Source: Bacteroidota bacterium | GTDB lineage: Bacteria; Bacteroidota; Ignavibacteria; Ignavibacteriales; Ignavibacteriaceae | Direction: 5' to 3' | DNA: 12,680 bases | Assembly (NCBI GenBank): GCA_021796135.1 | Contig: JAJYOQ010000077.1 | Location: 1-12,680 of the forward strand | Part shown: piece by piece, positions 1-6,700 of the stretch | Position numbering within the stretch: position 1 is the stretch's first letter | Layout of the letters: every line of letters begins with the position of its first letter | The notes under the pieces: generated by a model | Seen by the model: only the letters and a program-made list of their open reading frames with translations | What the model was told of the DNA's origin: nothing | Databases searched by the model: none | Program-made: the position numbers and the translations under genes

Positions 1-1
1 A

Positions 2-145
2 GCTAAATCCTTAAAACTAGGGGACTGTTATGTCAAACTTAAAAACTATAGAAAAGCAAGGGAAATTTACCAATCGGTTTTTGTCAGTCACCATGCTGAT
101 GCATTTGGTAAAGAAGCCAGATTGAAGATTAGGAAATTGAAATGA
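2..145 (+). CDS. C-terminal end of a TPR-like protein (5' truncated)
   Basis: An open frame enters from the left edge in the second reading frame and stops at TGA 143-145, giving about 47 residues. The visible part has TPR-like helical spacing: G-D-C-Y followed by K-N-Y-R-K-A-R-E-I-Y-Q, the usual small/large residue pattern of a tetratricopeptide helix pair, and then a basic tail ending K-I-R-K-L-K. TPR proteins are protein-protein scaffolds; in this context it may be periplasmic and act with the barrel protein downstream, but the N-terminus that would show a signal peptide is outside the window. Its stop overlaps the next start by 4 nt (ATGA), so the two are very probably one operon and translationally coupled. 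The TPR assignment is by eye on one repeat. Confidence 0.7.
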   Translation, partial: AKSLKLGDCYVKLKNYRKAREIYQSVFVSHHADAFGKEARLKIRKLK

Positions 146-1740
146 TAAAAAAAATATTTACAATAGTAATTTTGGGACTCTTATCCATATTTGCTCAAGA
201 TACTCAAAAACAAAATCCAGGTGTTCAATTACCTGATTTTGTTATTACCGGGAAAGATGTTATTTCAGTGGAGAATGCAAAAAAGATTCCTCCTCCATTT
301 ATTTCTACTGTGTCAGAAGAATTTTTCAAACCGACATTTTCACCGGAAGAATTAAATGTCATTAATGTAGACATTCCAATTAAAGGATCTCAAATTCCTT
401 ATGATTCAATCCATTCTTATAATGGGCAAGTTGATGCCGGTATGGGCTTATACTCACTTCCATATTTTAAATTTAATTATTCCCAGCCTTTCGAAGGGGG
501 TATTTTTGAAGGTTTTGCTAAAGGGTTAAATCAAAAGGCTTTTATTACAAATAGCGACAAATATTTGATAAGTGGGGGAGCCAATCTTTTATTATTTGTT
601 TCTGATAAAAGTAGTTTTCTTCCGGGGACTCATTTTAAACTTAGTGGTAACTATTCTCTAAATAATTATAAACTTTATAATTCTATTGATCCTCTAACAA
701 GAAGAAATTTAAGCGAAGGTTATGGATCTTTAAAGATTGAGAATTTAATAAGCAAGTATATAATTTTTAGCGGTAATATTGCGGATAATTTAACTGCTAT
801 TAATAATGAAAATTATACTGAAAATTTAATGAAAATTGAAGGATTTGCTAAGATGGGGTTCCCAGCGTTTTATCTCGGAATGAATGCTGGATTTCAAAAA
901 CAATTCCTGACAATTGATTCGCTGAATAATTATAAAAGTTTTTATGTAACCGCTAAACCATATGCAGAATTGAATATTACTAATCTTCTAAAGGCATCTT
1001 TTGGGTTAGATTATGCTCAGGTAAGCGGGGATAACTTCTTCTCTTTATATGCTTCCGGCGCATTGAATCTTGGTAATGGAATTTCAATATACGGTGATTT
1101 TTCTCCCGGAACAGAATACCTAACATCAAAATATTTTTTAGATATTAACCCCTATTATAGTCCTCATCATTTTGTTGATTTGTTTGTTAAGAAGAATGCT
1201 GCTATTAATGCCTATATTAAATATGAATATCACAGATTATTTGAAATAGATGGAGGCGTTAAATACTATCATGCTGAAAACTTACCATATTTCTCCGATG
1301 AGTTATCCAGAGGAGTTTACAATATATTTACTGCTAAAGCTAAAAGCTTTTCAGCTTTTGTAAATTTCATTATGCCATTAGGAATATACGGGCAATTTTA
1401 TGGAACATTAGAAGCAAATAGTACAAAAGAAGACTCTTCCGGCAAATTCATTCCATATTTCCCTCAATACTTATCCTCACTTAGTTATGGATATAATTTC
1501 CAAAACGGATTTTATGGTCAAATTAAAATAAAGTATGATGAAGGTAATTATACAAATATTATAAATAGTGCTCAGCTCAACTCTTATTTTAATTTAAGCT
1601 TTGATTTCTCCTATCAAGTAAGTCCGGGATTTATTTTAAGCCTAAGATTATCAAATTTAATAAATAATAAAAATTATTTATGGAACGGATATCAAGATCT
1701 TCCTTTAAATGTTACCGGAGGTATATCTTATAATTTTTAG
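142..1740 (+). CDS. Outer-membrane beta-barrel protein with TonB-box-like N-terminus, no visible plug
   Basis: 532 residues. Residues 1-19 form a signal peptide (Lys-rich start, hydrophobic core, A-Q at the likely cleavage site). Residues 31-40 (P-D-F-V-I-T-G-K-D-V) resemble a TonB box. Residues 41-95 look like an extended linker. From about residue 96 to the end the protein alternates polar and aromatic/aliphatic residues in roughly 10-residue strands separated by N/G/S-rich turns, and it ends in G-G-I-S-Y-N-F, the terminal aromatic expected for BAM-dependent barrels. About 430 residues would allow some 16-22 strands. I cannot see the roughly 120-residue plug domain of a standard TonB-dependent receptor. 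AGGA at 131-134, 7 nt before the ATG, supports the start. Role: probably an outer-membrane channel or receptor; substrate unknown. A TonB gene lies 1.8 kb downstream. Confidence 0.8.
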   Translation: MIKKIFTIVILGLLSIFAQDTQKQNPGVQLPDFVITGKDVISVENAKKIPPPFISTVSEEFFKPTFSPEELNVINVDIPIKGSQIPYDSIHSYNGQVDAGMGLYSLPYFKFNYSQPFEGGIFEGFAKGLNQKAFITNSDKYLISGGANLLLFVSDKSSFLPGTHFKLSGNYSLNNYKLYNSIDPLTRRNLSEGYGSLKIENLISKYIIFSGNIADNLTAINNENYTENLMKIEGFAKMGFPAFYLGMNAGFQKQFLTIDSLNNYKSFYVTAKPYAELNITNLLKASFGLDYAQVSGDNFFSLYASGALNLGNGISIYGDFSPGTEYLTSKYFLDINPYYSPHHFVDLFVKKNAAINAYIKYEYHRLFEIDGGVKYYHAENLPYFSDELSRGVYNIFTAKAKSFSAFVNFIMPLGIYGQFYGTLEANSTKEDSSGKFIPYFPQYLSSLSYGYNFQNGFYGQIKIKYDEGNYTNIINSAQLNSYFNLSFDFSYQVSPGFILSLRLSNLINNKNYLWNGYQDLPLNVTGGISYNF

Positions 1741-1771
1741 ATTATGATTTATAGTTCAATTTTATGAGTTA

Positions 1772-1802
1772 TTTGTTATTTTAAGTATAGAAAAAATATT
1801 TG
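1772..1802 (+). promoter_or_regulatory. Candidate Bacteroidota-type promoter for the HU-SPOR gene
   Basis: TTTG at 1772-1775, a 19-nt spacer, then AATATTTG at 1795-1802. This matches the Bacteroidota -33/-7 layout TTTG-N19-TAnnTTTG except for A instead of T at the first position of the -7 box. The start codon at 1808 lies only 5 nt past the box, so the transcript would be leaderless or nearly so. No Shine-Dalgarno sequence precedes the ATG, which fits. The 67-nt gap after the barrel gene holds nothing else I can recognise. Confidence 0.45.
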
Positions 1803-1807
1803 TTAAA

Positions 1808-3550
1808 ATGACTAAAGCAGAATTAATTAGAAAATTAACGCGATTAACGGGAATTCCTGATTCCGAAGCTAAAATATTTTTTGAAAACTTTTTAGTTAGG
1901 ACTTCTGAAATCCTGAGGTTAGGTGAAGCAATAAAGCTTAATGGATTTGGTTATTTCCAACTTAAAAGAGGTATGTTCAAAAATGTAGCTTCATCAATTT
2001 CTAAAAGTAATATAGCTTATGCAGATTTAATTATCTTTACACCTCTTAATCAAAATGAAGAAATATCCGAAAATTTAGTTTTCAATATACCGTCATTACG
2101 TGAGGATGATTTCCATTATGTTGATTTATTCTTTAGTTTAAGCATCGGAAAACCTATTATTCCAATGCAAAATATCAATTCCGATGACTTTTTTATTCCG
2201 CCTTCAGGATTAGAACTCAAAAAATTACTAAATTATAAAATTGATAAGCTTCTTAATGAAGTTGAAATAATCAATAAGTATGTAAAAGGTAGTGAGCTTT
2301 TAATAATCGACGCCGGGAAAAATGACTTAGAGCAATATGAGTTTAACTGGGATAATGTCATTTCTGATAATTTATTTTTACAAAATAATTCTAAGTTAAT
2401 TCCGAATAAATCAAATATTTCTGAATCAGAGAATCTTGAATGGAACTTTGGCGAAGATTTAACAAAGCAAATAGAAGAAGAAATGCTTCTTGACACTACC
2501 AAGGACTCACCATCAGTTTTGGATTATGATTTTAATAATGGGGACATAGTTGAATGGAATTTTGGAAAAACCTCTTTAACAGAAGAGGCAGGTACTGAAA
2601 ATAATATCTCGGAGAAAACTGTAAACTCTCAATCTGATATTAAAAACGAAAATTCATCTAATAAATTTACCTCAATTGATTTCAGAAAAGAAATAGTTCA
2701 TGAGACAAATAACTTTGAGAAAATTAATTCATTGACCCATGAGTTTCCTGAAAATAATATTGATTATGGAGTAACAAAATCAGAGCAGAACCTTTCATGG
2801 GATTTTAAGAGGACTTCTTCTAATCTAAAGAATAATAATGTTAAGATTGAAAATGAGATATTTGTTGATGAAACAGGTCTAAATACTCCTGATTATACAA
2901 AAGATAAATTGGCATCTGATGATAAAAACTTTATTACTGAAATTCCTTCCTCGAAAGAAAATATAAAATCGAATAAACTATCTAACGAAAAGAAATTTAA
3001 TAAAGAAAAACATTCAAAGAAATCTTCATTAAGGACAAAATCTTCATTTTTCTTATTTATCGGACTTATAGTGATTATTTTTGTCGGTGTTTTCTTTTAT
3101 GCTGCGATAACAAAATTTAATGTTATACAAGTTCTAAACGGGGGTGGGAAAATATCTAAGAAAGCAAATTCGCAGAAGACGATTGTAATTGATAGAAATT
3201 ATAAAATCCCTGTTGATTATCCTTACCCTAAAAAGGAATTAAATTCGGGCATTAATAACTCAAGTAAAATATCAGCTTCTAAAAATGTGAATCTACCGTC
3301 AGTAAACGATAAGAATTTGACAAAAGTTAAAAACAACATTTATGGTTATGCCGGAAATTATATTATTCAAATTTCTTCATGGAAGTCTAAATCTATTGCG
3401 TCTAAAGAAGCATACAAGTTTAAGAAAATGGGTCTAAATTCATATGTGGAGAAAGCAAATGTAAATGGAAGGGGAGCTTGGTTTAGGGTTAAAATTAGCG
3501 GATTCAAGACACTTTCCGATGCCGAAAAATATTTATCATTAAATAAATAA
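1808..3550 (+). CDS. HU/IHF-like domain - transmembrane - SPOR domain protein
   Basis: 580 residues. Residues 2 to about 95 read as an HU/IHF-superfamily fold: K-A-E-L-I-R-K-L, then I-K-L-N-G-F-G-Y-F-Q-L-K-R-G, the helical N-terminus and first beta hairpin of the fold. Residues 130-405 are a low-complexity, Asn/Ser/Lys/Glu-rich, probably disordered linker with Trp-centred repeats at 177-181, 210-215, 248-253 and 329-333. Residues 411-432 form one transmembrane helix preceded by a basic cluster, so the HU part should be cytoplasmic. After a periplasmic linker, residues 515-580 are a SPOR domain (Y-I-I-Q-I-S-S-W, then W-F-R-V-K-I-S-G-F), a family that binds denuded peptidoglycan at division septa. 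Bacteroidota HU-SPOR proteins related to the CCDC81-type HU clade are described; a link between nucleoid or a protein partner and the septal wall is inferred. Whether this HU domain binds DNA is unknown. It probably has its own promoter, and the TonB gene follows 31 nt later. Confidence 0.88.
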   Translation: MTKAELIRKLTRLTGIPDSEAKIFFENFLVRTSEILRLGEAIKLNGFGYFQLKRGMFKNVASSISKSNIAYADLIIFTPLNQNEEISENLVFNIPSLREDDFHYVDLFFSLSIGKPIIPMQNINSDDFFIPPSGLELKKLLNYKIDKLLNEVEIINKYVKGSELLIIDAGKNDLEQYEFNWDNVISDNLFLQNNSKLIPNKSNISESENLEWNFGEDLTKQIEEEMLLDTTKDSPSVLDYDFNNGDIVEWNFGKTSLTEEAGTENNISEKTVNSQSDIKNENSSNKFTSIDFRKEIVHETNNFEKINSLTHEFPENNIDYGVTKSEQNLSWDFKRTSSNLKNNNVKIENEIFVDETGLNTPDYTKDKLASDDKNFITEIPSSKENIKSNKLSNEKKFNKEKHSKKSSLRTKSSFFLFIGLIVIIFVGVFFYAAITKFNVIQVLNGGGKISKKANSQKTIVIDRNYKIPVDYPYPKKELNSGINNSSKISASKNVNLPSVNDKNLTKVKNNIYGYAGNYIIQISSWKSKSIASKEAYKFKKMGLNSYVEKANVNGRGAWFRVKISGFKTLSDAEKYLSLNK

Positions 3551-3581
3551 TATTCTTTAAATATTAAGTAATCTAATTAGT

Positions 3582-4274
3582 ATGGTTTACAATTCAGTTA
3601 AAAATATTTCGACTTCAGCATCAGTTTTAATGCATATTATTATAATTGCATTATTGCTTACTATTAAATTTTCGGTTGACTATCCTACAGATAAGTATGT
3701 AGAATTATCTTTCGGTGAATCAGGCTTGCCCGGTTCTTCAGGCGCACTAGGTGATCAATTGAATAGTAATGACCAACAAATTCAACAATCCTCATCAAGT
3801 AAAGATAAAAATAAGACTGAGGATATGAAATCTACAGATGTTTCGGAATCAAAAAATAATACTAATCGAGATTTAATAACTCCATCCGATAAAAAGATTG
3901 AAAAAGGGAAATCCGATAACAATACAAATAAGGCGAATTCTAATATTAACTCTATGGGAATGGGAAATAAAACCGGAGGTAACGGCAGCTTCGGTTATGA
4001 CATTGACTGGGGAGGCAGGGGTCAGCGTAAAATATATAGCTACATAATCCCGCCTTATCCGGAAGGCGTCAATAAAGAAATCGATATACGTTTAAGATTT
4101 ACGATACTTCCTGATGGCACTGTAGGGACAATAATACCTCTAATTAAAGCTGATACCAGGCTTGAAAACTCTGCAATCAATGCATTAAGGCAATGGCGAT
4201 TTCAGGCATTGGATCCGTCTCAAAAACAACTTAGTCAAATAGCAGTTATAGTTTTTCCTTATCGTCTTCGTTAA
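3582..4274 (+). CDS. TonB-family energy transducer
   Basis: 230 residues. A single N-terminal transmembrane helix spans about residues 12-30 after a short cytoplasmic tail, as in TonB. Residues 40-148 are a Ser/Asn/Lys/Gly-rich periplasmic spacer, not the Pro-rich spacer of enterobacterial TonB; in Bacteroidota-type proteins this is unremarkable. Residues 150-230 are a TonB C-terminal domain: P-P-Y-P at 157-160, L-P-D-G-T-V at 176-181 and A-L-R-Q-W-R-F at 201-207. TonB carries proton-motive energy from ExbB/ExbD to outer-membrane receptors; no exbB or exbD lies in the window. The start has no clear Shine-Dalgarno sequence. It follows the HU-SPOR gene by 31 nt, probably on the same transcript. 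The last 29 nt overlap the 3' end of the opposing small membrane protein gene. A natural outer-membrane partner is the barrel at 142-1740 (inference). Confidence 0.88.
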   Translation: MVYNSVKNISTSASVLMHIIIIALLLTIKFSVDYPTDKYVELSFGESGLPGSSGALGDQLNSNDQQIQQSSSSKDKNKTEDMKSTDVSESKNNTNRDLITPSDKKIEKGKSDNNTNKANSNINSMGMGNKTGGNGSFGYDIDWGGRGQRKIYSYIIPPYPEGVNKEIDIRLRFTILPDGTVGTIIPLIKADTRLENSAINALRQWRFQALDPSQKQLSQIAVIVFPYRLR

Positions 4275-4545
4275 TAATATCAGAATAATACATTCTATAA
4301 AAAAAGAATTCTGATAAGGTAAGTAAGGTTAAAGAAAAAGTATCCCTGTCAAAATAAATTCCAAATCCTTTTGGCTCCATTATTAGCTTTGAAACAATTC
4401 CTGCAAGTGACCAACCGACAGTAAATAATAAGCCAATCAGACCTAAATTAATAAAAGCTGAAGACAGGTTATCATCCTGCCATTTTCTTGTAAATATTAC
4501 TAATGAAAATATAAAATGAAGAAAAAAGATTATTGCTGTTATCAT
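4246..4545 (-). CDS. Small integral membrane protein, unknown function
   Basis: 99 residues, family not recognised. Hydrophobic segments lie at about 2-19, 29-55 and 69-84, with a charged loop (T-R-K-W-Q-D-D-N) between the first two and an acidic/basic C-terminal tail (I-N-E-D-D-K-E-K-L), suggesting two or three membrane spans. It is the last gene of the four-gene minus-strand unit. Its ATG overlaps the stop of the preceding gene by 4 nt (ATGA), which argues that it is a real translated gene. Its 3' end runs 29 nt into the TonB gene on the opposite strand. Because the neighbours are membrane proteins it may be an accessory subunit of a membrane complex, but no function can be assigned. Confidence 0.72.
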   Translation of the reverse strand: MITAIIFFLHFIFSLVIFTRKWQDDNLSSAFINLGLIGLLFTVGWSLAGIVSKLIMEPKGFGIYFDRDTFSLTLLTLSEFFFYRMYYSDIINEDDKEKL

Positions 4546-5057
4546 ATTTTATCGGTAAATGATTTTCTTTTATTAAAATATGACATACTTAGCAATCCTC
4601 CGATCAATCCGAATATTGAATCAATGATTATATTCGAGATAAAAATCATAAACATATATAAAAGCGAAAAACCGGTCGTTTTTATCTGTTTCACCATTAA
4701 TTCTAACATAGATATAGTTTGATCAAATAATGTTCCTAGTTTATATGTCCGAATTAAAGCTTCTGTCTGAGGTAATGCTTCAACATAATCATTTGTTTTA
4801 GTAAGGAAAGTAAAAAGCAAATCAAAGAATGAAGAAAATAGTGCTGTGAATAACCCAGTCAATACCCCAAATGCCAAGGCTTTTTTAAAGGATATTATAT
4901 TATTCGCATGATTGATTTTTTCATCCAGAAAAAACGATAAAAAAACTGCAAAAGGTACAATTAAACAACATCCAATATTTTTTACACCCGGAACCGTAGT
5001 TATTACTGCAGCAGCAAATCCTGCTACAAAGGAAGGTAAGATTTTTTTAGTGTCCAT
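4542..5057 (-). CDS. Multi-span membrane protein, possibly DUF4199-like
   Basis: 171 residues. Membrane segments are visible at about 8-24, 28-46, 58-85 and 130-157, with a polar stretch at 87-127 that is probably amphipathic or extracytoplasmic. The glycine-rich first helices (A-G-F-A-A-A-V-I-T), the paired cysteines at 30-31 and the repeated G-V-L-T-G-L-F pattern at 64-70 recall four-helix Bacteroidota membrane families such as DUF4199, but I cannot confirm membership by eye. It sits third in the NHL/DUF2085 unit: its start overlaps the end of the DUF2085 gene by 11 nt, and its stop overlaps the next start by 4 nt. No enzymatic motif is visible. Function unknown. Confidence 0.75.
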   Translation of the reverse strand: MDTKKILPSFVAGFAAAVITTVPGVKNIGCCLIVPFAVFLSFFLDEKINHANNIISFKKALAFGVLTGLFTALFSSFFDLLFTFLTKTNDYVEALPQTEALIRTYKLGTLFDQTISMLELMVKQIKTTGFSLLYMFMIFISNIIIDSIFGLIGGLLSMSYFNKRKSFTDKI

Positions 5058-5529
5058 TAGTCTCTTTTAATAAATTAATTTCAATAACATTCAAAATATA
5101 AAGAAATGAAACAGAACCCAAAAATATTCCCGTAAAAAAAGCCAATAATTTTGAATAATGATATATCCCTGCCGTAGTAAAAAAGACATCAAGAGCAAGG
5201 AAAATAATAGAATACAAAAATAAATTTATATTATTTATCATTTTAAATGAATAAAATATTGAAATTAATGAGGCAAAAAGTGCTCCGGCATAAATACCTG
5301 TGCATCTCGCACATACCAAAAGATTTTCACCATTTATATTAAAGGACTTTGAACCTATTTGATGACAAACTAATGAGTAAACATATTTTGTAAATGGGTA
5401 AGATATAATAAGAAAATTTAATTTATAATAAAATATCGGAGATATAAATCCAACACACCAAATTAATATTATAGAAAATACTGTAATTCTTAAAAATAAT
5501 TTTGATTTAACTTTGGCAAGATAATTCAT
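5047..5529 (-). CDS. DUF2085 family integral membrane protein
   Basis: 160 residues with about four membrane segments (12-32, 75-94, 100-121, 127-148). The DUF2085 signature is present: C-H-Q at 55-57 and C-A-R-C-T-G-I-Y at 73-80, between the first and second membrane segments. The Cys/His set C55, H56, C73 and C76 looks like a potential metal or redox site, although no function for the family is established that I know of. The Asp-Gly usually found in the later part of the family is not evident here, only L-A-L-D-V around 111-115, so this may be a divergent member. The ATG overlaps the stop of the NHL gene by 4 nt, and the 3' end overlaps the next gene by 11 nt, so it is the second cistron of a coupled operon. 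Confidence 0.85.
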   Translation of the reverse strand: MNYLAKVKSKLFLRITVFSIILIWCVGFISPIFYYKLNFLIISYPFTKYVYSLVCHQIGSKSFNINGENLLVCARCTGIYAGALFASLISIFYSFKMINNINLFLYSIIFLALDVFFTTAGIYHYSKLLAFFTGIFLGSVSFLYILNVIEINLLKETNGH

Positions 5530-6386
5530 TGAATTTTTTGATATATATATATTTTCTTAGGCGTGAGGAGATAAAGTTTTCCATTAAAAATTAGACTGCT
5601 TACAATCTTTTTGATTTCATCATTTTGCGAAATATTAATTCTACCAAGTGAAAAATCATTTTTATCTAAATTTGCTGAATAAACTACTGAATCATTATTT
5701 ACACATAAATGGTCGAAAATAATCTGAATTCCGTCAAAATGTTGATTCTCTTTTATTATATTTAATCCATTACCATATTGATCGAATAATACAATCCTAT
5801 TTTTATCAAGGACGTAAATATTATCCTTATTATCTAATGCAAGTTTTAATGGATCCACAAGTGCAAATGAACCTGCATCATAGCTGCCAAAATTCAAAAT
5901 AAAATTTCCGAACAAGTCAAATTTAACTATTCGCTTATTTTCAGAATCAAGAATAAATAAATCTCCCTGCTGAGATACTGCGCATGAAGTCGGATAACCA
6001 AAGCGCATGTTTTTATCACTAGCATTCTGAGTATTTAGCTGTGAAATATAATTTAGATCTTTGTCGAAGCGTTCAACTCTATTGTTATTCTTATCGCAAA
6101 CAAAGACAGATAGTACGTTTGCATAGATATCTGAAGGGTCATCGAATAAACCGTCATCCCAGCCGTATCCTCCGGCATCTTTCAAAATATTTCCGGAAGA
6201 ATCTATTTTATATATTTCATCAGATTCTGCATCAGATACATAGAATACACCGCCGGATGTAACGGAAAATGAGCTTGCGTCCTTAAAATTACCAATAGAA
6301 TTCACAAATAAATATTCTTGTGCAATAAGATATTTATTGAAAAATAATATAAAAAGTAAGTATAAAGAGAAATATTTAATCTTCAT
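5526..6386 (-). CDS. Secreted NHL-repeat beta-propeller protein
   Basis: 286 residues. A signal peptide occupies residues 1-22 (basic start, long aromatic/Leu core, A-Q at the likely cleavage point); no lipobox Cys follows, so the product should be exported and soluble or loosely membrane associated. The rest carries about six blades of the NHL type, recognisable by repeated strand pairs such as F-Y-V-S-D-A-E-S-D-E-I-Y-K-I-D, V-F-V-C-D-K-N-N-N-R-V-E-R-F-D, L-F-I-L-D-S-E-N-K-R-I-V-K-F-D and I-Y-V-L-D-K-N-R-I-V-L-F-D. The last two blades are degenerate, as is common where the propeller closes. No catalytic residues are apparent, so a binding or scaffold role is likely. It is the first gene of the unit with DUF2085 and two more membrane proteins, and a candidate promoter lies just upstream. 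The partner or ligand is unknown. Confidence 0.85.
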   Translation of the reverse strand: MKIKYFSLYLLFILFFNKYLIAQEYLFVNSIGNFKDASSFSVTSGGVFYVSDAESDEIYKIDSSGNILKDAGGYGWDDGLFDDPSDIYANVLSVFVCDKNNNRVERFDKDLNYISQLNTQNASDKNMRFGYPTSCAVSQQGDLFILDSENKRIVKFDLFGNFILNFGSYDAGSFALVDPLKLALDNKDNIYVLDKNRIVLFDQYGNGLNIIKENQHFDGIQIIFDHLCVNNDSVVYSANLDKNDFSLGRINISQNDEIKKIVSSLIFNGKLYLLTPKKIYIYQKIQ

Positions 6387-6402
6387 TATTTTCTTTAATA
6401 TT

Positions 6403-6433
6403 TAAATTTATTAATATAATTACAGTGCTCAAA
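6403..6433 (-). promoter_or_regulatory. Candidate promoter for the NHL-DUF2085 operon
   Basis: Read on the minus strand: TTTG at 6433-6430, a 19-nt spacer, then TAAATTTA at 6410-6403, which is TAnnTTTG with only the last base changed. The start codon at 6386 would then have a leader of roughly a dozen bases with no strong Shine-Dalgarno sequence (A/G-rich AAAGAAAATA before the ATG). Support is pattern matching in AT-rich DNA plus the same exact spacing at three other sites in the window. Confidence 0.45.
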
Positions 6434-6504
6434 TCCAGATAGTTCAAATAATATAAAAAAATGCTTTAATTTCAATTATAAAATAAATAAAAAGATAAAT
6501 TAAA

Positions 6505-6536
6505 TTTTGATATTAAACCGATGATAAGTAATTTTG
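6505..6536 (+). promoter_or_regulatory. Bacteroidota-type promoter for tRNA-Gln
   Basis: TTTTG at 6505-6509, a 19-nt spacer, then TAATTTTG at 6529-6536, a perfect match to the Bacteroidota -33/-7 consensus TTTG-N19-TAnnTTTG. The tRNA begins 8 nt after the box, which leaves a 5' leader of only a few bases or none. This is the best promoter in the window and a strong hint at the phylum. Confidence 0.75.
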
Positions 6537-6543
6537 CAGTATA

Positions 6544-6616
6544 TGCCTCATGGTGTAATTGGCAACACGTCTGACTCTGGATCAGAAGAGTCCAGGTTCG
6601 AGACCTGGTGAGGCAG
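6544..6616 (+). tRNA. tRNA-Gln (anticodon CUG)
   Basis: A complete 73-nt cloverleaf can be drawn. Acceptor stem 6544-6550 with 6609-6615 is 7 perfect pairs and begins with U1-A72, as in bacterial glutamine tRNAs. D stem is 6553-6556 with 6565-6568. Anticodon stem is 6570-6574 with 6582-6586, with loop CTCTGGA and anticodon CTG at 6577-6579, reading CAG. The variable loop has 5 nt. T stem is 6592-6596 with 6604-6608, with loop TTCGAGA. The discriminator base is G6616, also typical of tRNA-Gln. CCA is not encoded and must be added after transcription. It stands alone with its own promoter and terminator. Confidence 0.97.
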
Positions 6617-6621
6617 CTTCA

Positions 6622-6662
6622 AAAAGCTTGAATATATTAAATATTCAAGCTTTTCTATATTT
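6622..6662 (+). terminator. Intrinsic terminator after tRNA-Gln, probably bidirectional
   Basis: A perfect 14-bp stem pairs 6622-6635 with 6641-6654, with a 5-nt loop (ATTAA). The upper part is AT, the centre has AAGCTTG/CAAGCTT, and the 3' side runs into TTTTCTATATTT. It ends the tRNA transcript on the plus strand. On the minus strand the same hairpin is followed by a run of five T (complement of 6621-6625), so it can also terminate the stomatin/NfeD transcript ending at 6701. Confidence 0.85.
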
Positions 6663-6700
6663 ACCAAATACTATAAATATTCCCTAATCATTTCGGCAAA

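Noticed and set aside
2233..2502. 89-codon open frame on the minus strand inside the HU-SPOR gene
   Set aside because: Ser-rich antisense translation of the Asn/Glu-rich linker, with no ribosome site and no family likeness. The sense frame has clear domains at both ends.
4278..4316. 9-bp inverted repeat with a 21-nt loop near the end of the TonB gene
   Set aside because: The loop is long and there is no T run on either side, and it lies in coding sequence of the small membrane protein. Not good enough to call a terminator.
6041..6262. 73-codon plus-strand frame rich in His, Arg and Ile, opposite the NHL gene
   Set aside because: It is the complement of the repetitive propeller codons; the repeated H-R-I pattern mirrors the NHL blades. 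The sense product has a signal peptide and six blades.
6622..6654. Long perfect hairpin after the tRNA, considered as a mobile-element end or attachment site
   Set aside because: tRNA genes are common integration sites, but there is no repeat of the tRNA 3' end, no integrase and no foreign cargo. The T run makes it an ordinary terminator.
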